A stretch of 64,000 bases of DNA from Planctomycetia bacterium. GTDB lineage: Bacteria > Planctomycetota > Planctomycetia > Pirellulales > UBA1268. The stretch is from assembly GCA_014192425.1 (NCBI GenBank), contig BJHK01000009.1, positions 62,001-126,000 of the forward strand. Direction: 5' to 3'. Below the pieces are notes generated by a model. The model was not told the DNA's origin and made no database searches. It saw only the letters and a list, made by a program, of their open reading frames with translations. This document shows positions 17,736 through 27,945 of this stretch, in pieces. Each line of letters opens with the position of its first letter. Position 1 is the stretch's first letter. The translations under genes and the position numbers were made by a program.

Positions 17736-18415
17736 GGCGTCGCTCCGACGGGCGGCGGGGATACAGCGGCGCCAGCGGCCGGCACGGCCGGGGCTGCATC
17801 CTTCTCGGCGAGCACGGTGCGGATCAGCTTCTTGAGCTTCGCCAGTTCCAGCGGATCGAGGAGGTGGTGGCCGCCGCGCAGCCGCCCCTGCCGGTCGAAG
17901 ACGACGCCGCGCTCGGAGTGCACGCCGACCTCGACCGTCAGACCGAACGTCTTCTGCCCCACGCGCCGGAGCACGTCGATGTCTCCGGTGAGGAATGTCC
18001 AGCGGTCCGTGTCGGCCGCGAACCGCTCCGCGTACCGCAGCAGTACGGCCGGCGTGTCGTTCTCCGGATCGCAGGTCAGGCTCACCGCCAGGAAGTCGGG
18101 ATCCTCGATCTCCGCGAGGATCTCGGCCACCGCCTGGTTCTCACGAAAGCAGGGGCCGGGGCAGTTGGCGAAGAAGATGCTCCCCATCCACACCTTGCCG
18201 GCGAGCCGGGCGGAGTCGAACTCCTTGCCGCGCTGGTCGACGAGCCGGAAGGGCGACTCGACGACGCTCACCAGGCCCGGCCCCTCCGGGACCGGCTTGC
18301 CGACCTGCACCTCGACCGGCCGCTGGATCGCGACCTCGCGCGGGCCGCAGCCGGCACCGACCAGCGCCACGAGCAGCACGGTGGTCGGCAGAAAGACGCG
18401 CGGAACCCGGATCAT
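17732..18415 (-). CDS. SCO1/SenC family copper chaperone lipoprotein
   Basis: 227 residues. Lipoprotein signal with VGAGC at residues 19-23. The thioredoxin-like fold has the copper-binding CxxxC as FFANCPGPCFRENQ (about residue 83), and the conserved distal His occurs in VGVHSERGVVFDRQG. SCO proteins deliver copper to the CuA site of oxidase subunit II and keep its cysteines reduced. A Pro/Ala-rich tail ends the protein. Located directly after the subunit IV gene and coupled to DUF420, as expected for an oxidase assembly module. Confidence 0.92.
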   Translation of the reverse strand: MIRVPRVFLPTTVLLVALVGAGCGPREVAIQRPVEVQVGKPVPEGPGLVSVVESPFRLVDQRGKEFDSARLAGKVWMGSIFFANCPGPCFRENQAVAEILAEIEDPDFLAVSLTCDPENDTPAVLLRYAERFAADTDRWTFLTGDIDVLRRVGQKTFGLTVEVGVHSERGVVFDRQGRLRGGHHLLDPLELAKLKKLIRTVLAEKDAAPAVPAAGAAVSPPPVGATP

Positions 18416-18430
18416 GTCGTTCCCTGCCGG

Positions 18431-18922
18431 TCAGTGGGCCGGCGACTCAACGCCGCGCTGCTCGCCGGCCCGTTCCAGGACCGAGACGTCGGCCGGCCGG
18501 GCCATGTGAACCGCCCGCTCCTGGGAGATCATCCGGTTCCGCATGCCGATGTCGGGGATGAGCATGATCGCCAGGAACACCGCCATCATCGCCGCCGGAA
18601 TCGTGAGCACGTACTTCCAGTTCGCCTCCCAGAGGACGTGCATGAAGAACAGGATCACGAGCATCGCCTTCGTGCATGACACCGCCATCATGAACGCCCA
18701 GCCGACCTGCGGCTGGTCGCGCCACGGCCAGTAGGAGGTGAACGTCAGGAACGACATGCTCGTCAGGAAGCAGAGGGCGAGAAACACGGCGAGGTAGGTG
18801 CCGAGCCCGCCGTGGTGCTCCTCGTGGCCGCCATGAGAATGCTCGAGGTCGTGGCCCGGGTCGTCGGCCGTGCCGCCCGGACGGGTGATCGGGCCGTGCT
18901 CGTGATGGTCGTGGTGACTCAT
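18431..18922 (-). CDS. Cytochrome c oxidase subunit IV (prokaryotic type)
   Basis: 163 residues from ATG 18922. A His-rich cytoplasmic N-terminus (MSHHDHHEHGP, then HSHGGHEEHHGG) is followed by three transmembrane helices: LAVFLALCFLTSMSFLTF, VGWAFMMAVSCTKAMLVILFFMHV and VLTIPAAMMAVFLAIMLIP. The helical layout with SxTKAxLVxxFFMHL is the marker of prokaryotic subunit IV (CyoD/CtaF-like). It stabilises the oxidase. Starts 13 bases after the subunit III stop. The His-rich segment may bind metal; subunit III has a similar one. Confidence 0.88.
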   Translation of the reverse strand: MSHHDHHEHGPITRPGGTADDPGHDLEHSHGGHEEHHGGLGTYLAVFLALCFLTSMSFLTFTSYWPWRDQPQVGWAFMMAVSCTKAMLVILFFMHVLWEANWKYVLTIPAAMMAVFLAIMLIPDIGMRNRMISQERAVHMARPADVSVLERAGEQRGVESPAH

Positions 18923-18935
18923 GTCTCGCGTTGCT

Positions 18936-20048
18936 TCAGAAGAGGTACAGGAGAGGGAACAGGAAGATCCAGACGAGATCGACGAAGTGCCAGTACAGGC
19001 CGGCATTTTCGATCATCGCCGCGTTCTTGGGGCCGAGCGTGTAGCCGAGCAGGATCGCGAACACGACGAGCCCGACGAGCACGTGAACGGCGTGAAAACC
19101 GGTGAGCAGGAAATAGGTGCTGGCCCACATGTTGCCGCCGGGGATGACGATCGGCAGCCGCAGCCAGGGGAACGTGTCGTTGAGGCCGACGGCGTGCCCG
19201 CCATGGCCGCCCCCGTGGTCGCCGCCGGCATGGGCCGTCGGCAGCGGCATGATCTGGTCGGCGACCACCGCCATGTCGTAGGACCCCTGCTCCCGGTCGG
19301 CGAGCATCTTCTGCACCTGCTGGAGGCCCGTGCGGGCTGACAACTCGGCGGCGGAGAGTTTGTCCGCGGGCAGGTCGTCGAGACGCTTGAGGAGATCGCG
19401 TTTGGGCTCCGGAAGCGGCGACCACTTTCCTTCGGGCGACGTCGTTCCCTTCTTCCAGTCGTCGTCGCCGGGCAACCGCAGCACCGCCGGCACGCGCCCG
19501 TCGGGAATGTCGCGCAGTTCCGCCAGCCGGGTGCGGACGGCCGAGCCGTACGGCAGATCGGGCCGCTCGTAAATCAGTCCGCGCGGGGATGCCGGATAGA
19601 TGCCGTGGTCGAACTTCGCCTTGTACTCGTAGGCCTTGATGCCGAGGAACAGGGAACCGAGGACGAGCGTGAGGAGCATCCAGAACTTCGCCCGGCCGGT
19701 CTTCGCGGCCCGCGCCGCCTCCAGCGCCAAGACGATCGTCACGCTGGAGCAGATGAGGACGAACGTGTTGAAGGCCCCGATCGGCTCGGAGAGATGGACG
19801 TGGTGCGGCTTGGGCCAGACCGCGGCGCCGAAGCGGAGCACGACATAACTTCCGAGCAGGGCCGCGAAGAACATGATCTCCGTCGACAGGAAGAGCCACA
19901 TGATCAGCTTGCCGCGGGACAGGGGCAGGCCCGGCTGATACTGGAGCGTGAGATGGCCATGGTGCCCGTGGCCATCCCCGTGCCCGTCGCCGTGGGCGTG
20001 ACCGTGGTCGGACTGGCCGTGGTGGATCGAAGCGGCGGAGGAGTGCAT
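18936..20048 (-). CDS. ctaE: Cytochrome c oxidase subunit III with large insertion
   Basis: 370 residues; a normal bacterial subunit III of this type is about 200. The N-terminus is a His/Gly-rich run ([18 protein letters not shown]) and is followed by [22 protein letters not shown]. The subunit III helices continue to about residue 145, then an insertion of about 130 residues ([15 protein letters not shown]... to ...[12 protein letters not shown]) occurs before the last two helices, [20 protein letters not shown] and [20 protein letters not shown], which are canonical. The inserted segment is charged and helical and contains a second His-rich patch ([11 protein letters not shown]). It should be outside the membrane. 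Start chosen at the first Met of the His-rich tail. Confidence 0.93.
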   Translation of the reverse strand: MHSSAASIHHGQSDHGHAHGDGHGDGHGHHGHLTLQYQPGLPLSRGKLIMWLFLSTEIMFFAALLGSYVVLRFGAAVWPKPHHVHLSEPIGAFNTFVLICSSVTIVLALEAARAAKTGRAKFWMLLTLVLGSLFLGIKAYEYKAKFDHGIYPASPRGLIYERPDLPYGSAVRTRLAELRDIPDGRVPAVLRLPGDDDWKKGTTSPEGKWSPLPEPKRDLLKRLDDLPADKLSAAELSARTGLQQVQKMLADREQGSYDMAVVADQIMPLPTAHAGGDHGGGHGGHAVGLNDTFPWLRLPIVIPGGNMWASTYFLLTGFHAVHVLVGLVVFAILLGYTLGPKNAAMIENAGLYWHFVDLVWIFLFPLLYLF

Positions 20049-20070
20049 GGGCGATGGTCCGAAACGAGGG

Positions 20071-21030
20071 TCAGACGGGCCGGCCCCAGGCGACGGCCGC
20101 GATCAGCAGGCCGAGCAGGGACCCCAGGGACGTGAAGAGCAGCATGCGGGCCGAGGCGTCGTCGCGGCGGACGGCGAACCGGGCTGCGGCCAGAGCATAG
20201 ACGATCGAGGCCGCCGCTGCCGCCAGGAACAAGCGAATGCTGGCCGATGGCACGGCCAGGGCGAGGCTCGCCGGGATCATCGCCAGAGCGGCGGCCAGCG
20301 ACTGCCCGGCCGCCCGCAGGCCGGATGGATCGACGACGGTGAGCATTTTCATGCCGGCCGCGGCGTAGTGCCGCCGGTACAGCCAGGCGATCGCCATGAA
20401 GTGGGGAAACTGCCAGAGGTAAAGGACGGCACCGAGGGCCGCCGCGGCCACCGCGCCCCGCGGGTCCCCGGCGGCCAGCCGGGCCGGGCCGTCGGCGGCC
20501 AGCCAGCCGATCGCCACCGGCAGGGCCCCGGCGACCGCGCCGACGGCGGTGTTGAGGGGCGTGACGAGCTTGAGTGGCGTGTAGGCGACGACATACAGCA
20601 GCCAGGTGGCCACGGCCGCCGCGGCCGCCTGCCAGCCGCCAGAGAGAATGCAGATCAGTGCTCCGCCGACGAGCAGGAGCAGCGTCACGATCCATGCTGC
20701 CCCCACGCCCAGCCGCCCCGCGGCCAGCGGCCGCTCGGCGGTGCGCGGCATGAGCCGGTCGGCATGCCGCTCGAGGATCTGGTTGGCGATGCTCGAACTG
20801 GCGGCGACGAGCGCGGTGCCGGTGAGCAGCCAGAGCAGCCCGGCGGCGGTCGCGGGACGACCGGCCGTCAGCCAGTAGGCAGACGCCACGGTGGCGAGCA
20901 CGAGCAGCGCGATCCGCGGCCGCACGAGTTTGGTCACGTCTTCGGCGACGAGGGCCCAAGGACCGCGGCCGACCTCGACCGAGCCAGCGCCGACCGGCAC
21001 GGCCACGGCGACCTGCTGCGGGCGCGTCAT
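20071..21030 (-). CDS. ctaB: Protoheme IX farnesyltransferase (heme O synthase)
   Basis: 319 residues with about eight helices. [16 protein letters not shown] begins the UbiA-type prenyltransferase core; the first aspartate-rich motif is seen as [20 protein letters not shown] near residue 100, in which one position usually Asp is His. [21 protein letters not shown] carries the second conserved region. It attaches a farnesyl group to heme B, giving heme O, the first step towards heme A for the oxidase encoded alongside. Its start overlaps the ctaA stop by ATGA; upstream in-frame extensions are antisense-like and were rejected. Confidence 0.92.
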   Translation of the reverse strand: MTRPQQVAVAVPVGAGSVEVGRGPWALVAEDVTKLVRPRIALLVLATVASAYWLTAGRPATAAGLLWLLTGTALVAASSSIANQILERHADRLMPRTAERPLAAGRLGVGAAWIVTLLLLVGGALICILSGGWQAAAAAVATWLLYVVAYTPLKLVTPLNTAVGAVAGALPVAIGWLAADGPARLAAGDPRGAVAAAALGAVLYLWQFPHFMAIAWLYRRHYAAAGMKMLTVVDPSGLRAAGQSLAAALAMIPASLALAVPSASIRLFLAAAAASIVYALAAARFAVRRDDASARMLLFTSLGSLLGLLIAAVAWGRPV

Positions 21031-22079
21031 GCGAACACCCCCCGCGGCCGGCGCGAGCCGGCGACCCGCGTGGACGGCGCGTCTCGCAGCCCGCCGCCGA
21101 CGATCCAGAGCACGACCGCGCCGCCGAGGATCAGCATGCCGAGGACAACATGGCCGGTGACGACCGCGGCCGCGGCTGGGCTCCGCGCCCGCAGCGACTC
21201 GGAGAGCCGCCACGCATCGGGGAGCAGGCCCGAGGGCAGCCCCCACGACACGACCCACGCCCCGCAGCCGAGCAGGATCTGGCAGACGACGAGGCCGGCG
21301 ATCAGCCACGCCCAGCGGCGGGCGGCGGACGGCCTGCCGCCGTTGGCCCAGGCGAGCAGGGCGGCAAGCAGCGTCACGACGACGGCCCCGGCGACGTGGA
21401 AGCCGACGAGCCAGCGGAACGTGAGCGGATCGACCCCCGCGTCGAGGTGCCGAAGTTGGGCCCCCGCCACGAGCTGCACGTAGGCGGCGACGACGAGGGC
21501 GACCGCGCCGACGGCGGCGGCCACGGCCCGCGGCTGCGGAGGCTGCACGGCCGGCTGCCGTGACGACACCGCGCTGCAGACGACCGACCGCCGCGTCAGC
21601 GCGGCGATCGCCGTGGCCACGGCGAAGAACAGCGGGCCGGTGCAGGCGTGGACCTTGGCCACGGTCTTGTCGTCCAGCAGCACGCGGGCCCCGCCGAGCA
21701 CGCCCTGGGCGATGACGAGGATCACGGCCGCCACGGCCAGCGACCGCACGGCCGGGCTCTGCCCGCTCCGCCACACGACCGTGGCGAGGACGAGCGACAA
21801 CAGACCCACGACCGCACCGAGCAGCCGGTGGCCATGCTCGAGGAACAGGTCCCAGGGACCGCCGAGCCAGTCGGCGAGCGGGAACAGGAACATGTTGTGG
21901 CCGTAGGTGGCCGGCCAGTCGGGCACGGCCATCGCGGCCTCGTAGGTCGTGACCAGCGCCCCGAAGCAGAGCAGCACGGCCGTCACCGCCACGAGCAGGC
22001 AGGCGATCCAGTGCGTCCAGTTGAGGCGGCGGGTGAACATGCTGGGGAGACGGACGAATCGCATTCCATTCCGCTGCAT
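21027..22079 (-). CDS. ctaA: Heme A synthase
   Basis: 350 residues with eight transmembrane helices. LVTTYEAAMAVPDWPATYGHNM has the family's first conserved loop, FLEHGHRLLGAVVGLL supplies a heme-ligating His pair, VHACTGPLFFAVATA supplies another, and FHVAGAVVVTLLAALLAW and GHVVLGMLILGGAVV complete the four-helix repeat. The loop Cys pair of some CtaA proteins is not evident. CtaA oxidises the heme O methyl to make heme A. Coupled to ctaB by ATGA. An internal Met (MRFVRLP, 15 bases downstream) is an alternative start. Confidence 0.9.
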   Translation of the reverse strand: MQRNGMRFVRLPSMFTRRLNWTHWIACLLVAVTAVLLCFGALVTTYEAAMAVPDWPATYGHNMFLFPLADWLGGPWDLFLEHGHRLLGAVVGLLSLVLATVVWRSGQSPAVRSLAVAAVILVIAQGVLGGARVLLDDKTVAKVHACTGPLFFAVATAIAALTRRSVVCSAVSSRQPAVQPPQPRAVAAAVGAVALVVAAYVQLVAGAQLRHLDAGVDPLTFRWLVGFHVAGAVVVTLLAALLAWANGGRPSAARRWAWLIAGLVVCQILLGCGAWVVSWGLPSGLLPDAWRLSESLRARSPAAAAVVTGHVVLGMLILGGAVVLWIVGGGLRDAPSTRVAGSRRPRGVFA

Positions 22080-22247
22080 CGATGCGGACGGCGTTGTGAC
22101 TGTCTGCCTTTCGATTCGGGAGCCGGGGGGTCGGGGGAAGTCGAGGCGAGTTGGCGTATCCTCGCCTCCGAAGCCGAGGCTTTCACCGCCCCCCGGCGGC
22201 TTGGGCTCTTCGACTTTGAGCAGCGACGAAGACGACGTGTGAACGGG

Positions 22248-24059
<1,812 letters not shown>

Positions 24060-24129
24060 GACACCTGCCTCCTCGATAGCCGTTGTCGTTCCACCCGTGT
24101 TTCGCAGCGAACTCCGCTCCCCTGCCCCG

Positions 24130-24930
24130 TCACTCCTCGGCGGCCGTGGCCGCGGCCACTGGCAGCGCCTGGGTCGCCTCCTGCTCGGCGTACTTCCGCT
24201 CCAGCCAGGCCTCGTACTCCGCCCGCGGCTCCACCGTCAGCCGCCCCTTCATGGCGTAGTGCCGGGCCCCGCAGTGCTCCATGCAGACGATCTCGTACTG
24301 CCCGGGCTTGATGGCCTTGAACCAGACCGGGATCTTCATGCCGGGCACGGCGTCCTGCTTGATCCGCAGTTCCGGGAGCGCGAAGCTGTGGAGCACGTCC
24401 ATCGACTTGAGTTGCACGAGCACGTCCTCGTCCATCGGCACGTGCACGTCGTTGGAACCGAACAGGTCGTCGGCCGTGCCGAGCTTGCCGTCGCGGCCCG
24501 GATAGCGGAATCGCCATTCCCATTGCCGGGCGATCACCTCGACGGTCGGGTCCATGAGCGGCCGGCGCATCTTCACGTCGGCCCAGGCGTTCATCTGGTA
24601 GATCGCGAGGAACAGGAGCGTGGCCGCGGGGATGATCGTCCAGACAACTTCGAGCGTGTGGCTTCCCTGGACGTAGGACGCGGGCCCCCGCGCGTTCGCC
24701 CGGTCGTACTTCCACATGAACCAGAACAGCAGCGCCTCGGTCGCCACGAACACAACGCCGGTGAGGGCGAGGATGAAGTAGAAGAGCCGGTCGATCTCGA
24801 CGCCGTGGGTCGAGACGTCCTGCGGCAGCCAGTGGCCCCGGACCTGCGGGTAGACCACGAACGTTGCCACGCCGAGCACCGGCACGGCGAGGAAGAGGAG
24901 GGCCCAGAACATTCCCGAGATGCGGCTCAC
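24130..24930 (-). CDS. ctaC: Cytochrome c oxidase subunit II
   Basis: 266 residues. Two N-terminal helices (MFWALLFLAVPVLGVATFVV and LFYFILALTGVVFVATEALLFWFMW) precede the cupredoxin domain. The binuclear CuA site is complete: MDVLHSFALPELRIKQDAVPG supplies His, and CMEHCGARHYAM supplies two Cys, His and Met. There is no fused C-terminal cytochrome c, unlike caa3 oxidases; the diheme cytochrome encoded immediately upstream may take that role. The protein ends with an Ala-rich tail. It accepts electrons from cytochrome c. Confidence 0.95.
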   Translation of the reverse strand: MSRISGMFWALLFLAVPVLGVATFVVYPQVRGHWLPQDVSTHGVEIDRLFYFILALTGVVFVATEALLFWFMWKYDRANARGPASYVQGSHTLEVVWTIIPAATLLFLAIYQMNAWADVKMRRPLMDPTVEVIARQWEWRFRYPGRDGKLGTADDLFGSNDVHVPMDEDVLVQLKSMDVLHSFALPELRIKQDAVPGMKIPVWFKAIKPGQYEIVCMEHCGARHYAMKGRLTVEPRAEYEAWLERKYAEQEATQALPVAAATAAEE

Positions 24931-24979
24931 TGCGTTGCTCCCGACTGGATGGCTCGTGCTCGTTGCTCAGGGTGCGAAA

Positions 24980-26197
24980 TCAAAACCGGTCGCGGGCCGC
25001 GAGGGGACGTTCGCCGGGGGGCGCCGTCTCCGTCTCGTAGGGAAGCGACTTGATGTAGTTGACGATGTGCCAGATGTCCTCGGGCGTTACGGTGCCCTTG
25101 GCGGCCGGCATCGGTGCATGGTTGATGCCGGCGTGGATCCGGTAGTAGAGGTCGAGGGGCCGGCGGCCGCCGCGGTAGATGCCCTGCCGCAGGTTCCGCG
25201 GCACGATCGGCCGCGGCTTGAGGGCGTCGCCGGCGAGCACCTGCCGGGCCCGTGCCAGGGAAGCGGCATCAGACACCTCGGCAAGCTTCTTTTCCAGGTC
25301 CATCGGCCCCTGCTTGGTCCAATCGTCGTAGTCGTTCACGACGCCGTCTCCGAGGGCGGTGATGCCGTGGCACTTCACGCAGTTGGCCCGCTCGCCGAAG
25401 AACAGATCCTTCCCCTTGGCGATCGACGCGGCGAGCGCCGCCGGCTCCGACACGTCCGGGGCCTCGGGCACGGGGATCGACTCGCCGGCCGCGGCCTGCC
25501 ACTTGCCGGCGATCGCCGAGAGCGTCTCGTCGACGAGAAACTCGCGGCTCTCGGGGAGCTTGCCCTGGGCGTCGTCGTCGAGGTCAAAGAAGGCCCGCGT
25601 CAGCGCGATCTCCGTCTCACCGCGGATGCTCAGATATTTGACGTACTCCGCCAAAGCGTCCAACTGCACGTCGGAGAGCAGCGTGAACGACGGCATGGAA
25701 CTCCCGGGAATGCCGTTCCGGAGGATGCGCACGAGGTCGTCGTGGGTCGGCCGCGCTCCCCGCTCGGTGCTCTTGAACTTGAACTGTCCGGGACGGTAGT
25801 CCCGCGGATAGGGATTGAGAAACGCCGCCGAGGCTCCCATGCCATCGCCGGAGATGCCATGGCAGTGGGCACAGTGCTCGCGATACAGGCCGTTCTTGCG
25901 GCCGACAATGTCGCTGCGGACGGGCCCGGCCGCGAGCCGCAGTTTCGCGGCGTCGAGCCCCGACTCGGGCAGGGCCATCGGGGCGTCGGGCGTGCCGAAC
26001 ATCGCCTCGAGGATCGTGGCCACCTGCCGCTCCTGCTCCGTGGTGAGCTGCGCCTTCGTCGACTCGACGAGATTCGCCCGGAACGAGGCCGGCGGATTGG
26101 CACCGCAGCCGACGGTCGAGACGAGGCCGGAGGCCGCGAAGAGCAAGCACAGCGAGCGGATGCCGCTGGACGCATGGTTCCGGGAAGCATGTTTCAT
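24980..26197 (-). CDS. Diheme cytochrome c lipoprotein
   Basis: 405 residues. Lipoprotein-type signal ending STVGC at residues 27-31. Two heme attachment sites are seen: CAHCHGISGDGMGASAA near residue 108 and CVKCHGITALGDGVV near residue 265. Each is followed by a region with a methionine candidate for the sixth ligand (SSMPSFTLLSD and HAPMPAAKGT). The CxxCHGxxGxGxG pattern with downstream RxIHxGxxxxPMP is that of class I cytochromes in bacterial respiratory loci. It lies just upstream of ctaC and probably carries electrons to CuA. Confidence 0.9.
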   Translation of the reverse strand: MKHASRNHASSGIRSLCLLFAASGLVSTVGCGANPPASFRANLVESTKAQLTTEQERQVATILEAMFGTPDAPMALPESGLDAAKLRLAAGPVRSDIVGRKNGLYREHCAHCHGISGDGMGASAAFLNPYPRDYRPGQFKFKSTERGARPTHDDLVRILRNGIPGSSMPSFTLLSDVQLDALAEYVKYLSIRGETEIALTRAFFDLDDDAQGKLPESREFLVDETLSAIAGKWQAAAGESIPVPEAPDVSEPAALAASIAKGKDLFFGERANCVKCHGITALGDGVVNDYDDWTKQGPMDLEKKLAEVSDAASLARARQVLAGDALKPRPIVPRNLRQGIYRGGRRPLDLYYRIHAGINHAPMPAAKGTVTPEDIWHIVNYIKSLPYETETAPPGERPLAARDRF

Positions 26198-26234
26198 GGT
26201 CGTGATCCGTGTCGATCCGGGACAAAGGTCGGCA

Positions 26235-27134
26235 TCACTCGCCGACCGCCGTGCCGGGCACCTCGATCGTCCCCAGGTCCTTCACCTCGTCGGCCTCGAG
26301 CCGCACCTGGAAGCGGCCCTTGGGTGTCCACTTGAGTTCCGGCTTCTGCAGGCTGAGCACGTTCCCTGCCGACTTGGCTCGCTCGTGCCAGACCTGCAAT
26401 TCGATCGTTTCCCCGGCCGGCAGGTCGGGAATCTGGAACGAGCCATCGGCCGCCGAGACGGACACATAGCCGTCCTTGCGGAAGATGCCGTAGGCCTTCA
26501 TCCACGGGTGGATGTTGCAGGTGATCTTCTTCGGCATCCCGAATTCGACCTCCGGGGCGTAGGCAGCGCCCGAGCCGGCGGGGATCAACTGGTTAAAGCT
26601 CGTCCCCTCGATGTTCGTGTTGTGGCCGATCGGGTCGCTGTTGCGGATGTCGACCGGCTGGCCGACACGGGCCGCGAACACGGGGGCGATGAACTCGCAG
26701 TGCTTCTGGTCGAAGGTCAATTTCGCAGCGGTCGAAGCCTCCTTCACCCGCGACGTCTTGCGGGCGAAGATCACGACGTTGGCCAGCCCCTTCGTCGCTG
26801 GATCGACGATCAACGACCTGTCGACGAGGTCCTTGCCGTCCTTCGAGCAGACGTTCTTCTCGGCGACTCCCTTGAGCGGCTGTGGTTCGCCGGGCGTGCC
26901 CGTGAAGATGAACCGGCCCTTGAGCGTGGCCCAGCCGGTGCCGGTGGGAGCGGCTTCGGTGGCACTGTCGGCCGCAGGCGTGGCCGCGGAGCCGAGCACG
27001 CCGCGGAGCCGATCGACTGCGGCGAGGTCGGCGACGGGCGTGGCGACCCGCTGCTGGCCGCAGCCGGTGAGACTGACGGCAGCAAGCACGAGACCGCAGC
27101 ACAGGATGGCGCCGAGAAGGTTCCGCATGGCCAC
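26235..27134 (-). CDS. Cupredoxin-like lipoprotein
   Basis: 299 residues. Signal with lipobox LTGCG near residue 25. The C-terminal 200 residues resemble plastocyanin-like proteins found with bc-type complexes: ARVGQPVDIRNSDPIGHNTNIEG gives the N-terminal copper-binding His, and ITCNIHPWMKAYGIFRKDGYVSV gives the Cys, His and Met cluster. The last domain (GSFQIPDLPAGETIELQVWHE) resembles a carboxypeptidase-regulatory-like beta-sandwich. Next to a paralog at 27134, with the two genes sharing one base pair at their junction. Likely a soluble or lipid-anchored electron carrier between the bc-type complex and the oxidase. Confidence 0.75.
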   Translation of the reverse strand: MAMRNLLGAILCCGLVLAAVSLTGCGQQRVATPVADLAAVDRLRGVLGSAATPAADSATEAAPTGTGWATLKGRFIFTGTPGEPQPLKGVAEKNVCSKDGKDLVDRSLIVDPATKGLANVVIFARKTSRVKEASTAAKLTFDQKHCEFIAPVFAARVGQPVDIRNSDPIGHNTNIEGTSFNQLIPAGSGAAYAPEVEFGMPKKITCNIHPWMKAYGIFRKDGYVSVSAADGSFQIPDLPAGETIELQVWHERAKSAGNVLSLQKPELKWTPKGRFQVRLEADEVKDLGTIEVPGTAVGE

Positions 27135-27892
27135 TACTTCTTCTCCATCTCCACGACGACGTCGCCGAGGTCGGTGCCGGCGGTCGCGACCTTCACCTGC
27201 CTCTTTCCCTTGGACAGCGTCTCTTCCTTCCCGTTGATCGTGACCTTCTTGAGGAACCCGGCCTTCTCATGCCAGAAGGCGAGTTCCAATTCACCGGCCG
27301 GCAGGTTCGTGAGCTCGAACGAGCCGTCGGGCTTGGAAACGGCCGAGTACGGATTCCCGCGCACGACGACGTAGGCCTTCATCCACGGGTGGACGTTGCA
27401 GGCCACCGGCACGGGCACCGACTCCTCCGCGGTGAACTTGAGCGTGGACTTGCCCCCGGCCGGGATCAGGTTGTTCGACGGGTCGTTCTTGAGCGGCGTC
27501 ACGTTGCTGTTGTGGCCGCACTTGTCGGAGTTTTGGATCTCCAATTCCTGGCCGGTCTGCACGGCGACGACATGCGGCTCGAACCGCAGCCCCTTGTTGT
27601 CGAGCATCACCGGCTTCTTCGCCGCCGCGGCGACGTCGGGGTGGACCTTGACGTCCTTGCTGCGCACGAAGACGACGACGTTGGCGATGCCGCCGTCGGC
27701 GCCGACCACCAGTTCCTCGCTGCTGAGCTTTGGGTTCCCACAGATCGGGTCGTTCGCATTGAGCTGCACGGGCGTCGGTGGGGTCCCCTTGAACTTGAAC
27801 TTCCCCTTCACCGTGCCCCATTCCTCGGCGATCGCGGGCGCGGCCACCAGGAACATGATCAACGCAAGCACGGCACGGGGCAGGCGGGTCAT
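27134..27892 (-). CDS. Cupredoxin-like exported protein
   Basis: 252 residues from ATG 27892, which gives signal peptide MTRLPRAVLALIMFLVAAPAIAEE. The same architecture as the neighbouring gene: VQTGQELEIQNSDKCGHNSNVTP with the first copper His, VACNVHPWMKAYVVVRG with the Cys/His/Met cluster, and a terminal beta-sandwich (GSFELTNLPAGELELAFWHE). Without a lipobox it should be soluble in the periplasm, whereas its paralog is lipid-anchored. It is probably a second copper electron carrier in the respiratory chain; the copper assignment is by motif. Confidence 0.75.
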   Translation of the reverse strand: MTRLPRAVLALIMFLVAAPAIAEEWGTVKGKFKFKGTPPTPVQLNANDPICGNPKLSSEELVVGADGGIANVVVFVRSKDVKVHPDVAAAAKKPVMLDNKGLRFEPHVVAVQTGQELEIQNSDKCGHNSNVTPLKNDPSNNLIPAGGKSTLKFTAEESVPVPVACNVHPWMKAYVVVRGNPYSAVSKPDGSFELTNLPAGELELAFWHEKAGFLKKVTINGKEETLSKGKRQVKVATAGTDLGDVVVEMEKK

Positions 27893-27945
27893 GGCGAAAC
27901 TCCGGAAGGGTGGGAAAAAACGGACCGGCGGATACTCAACCATGG

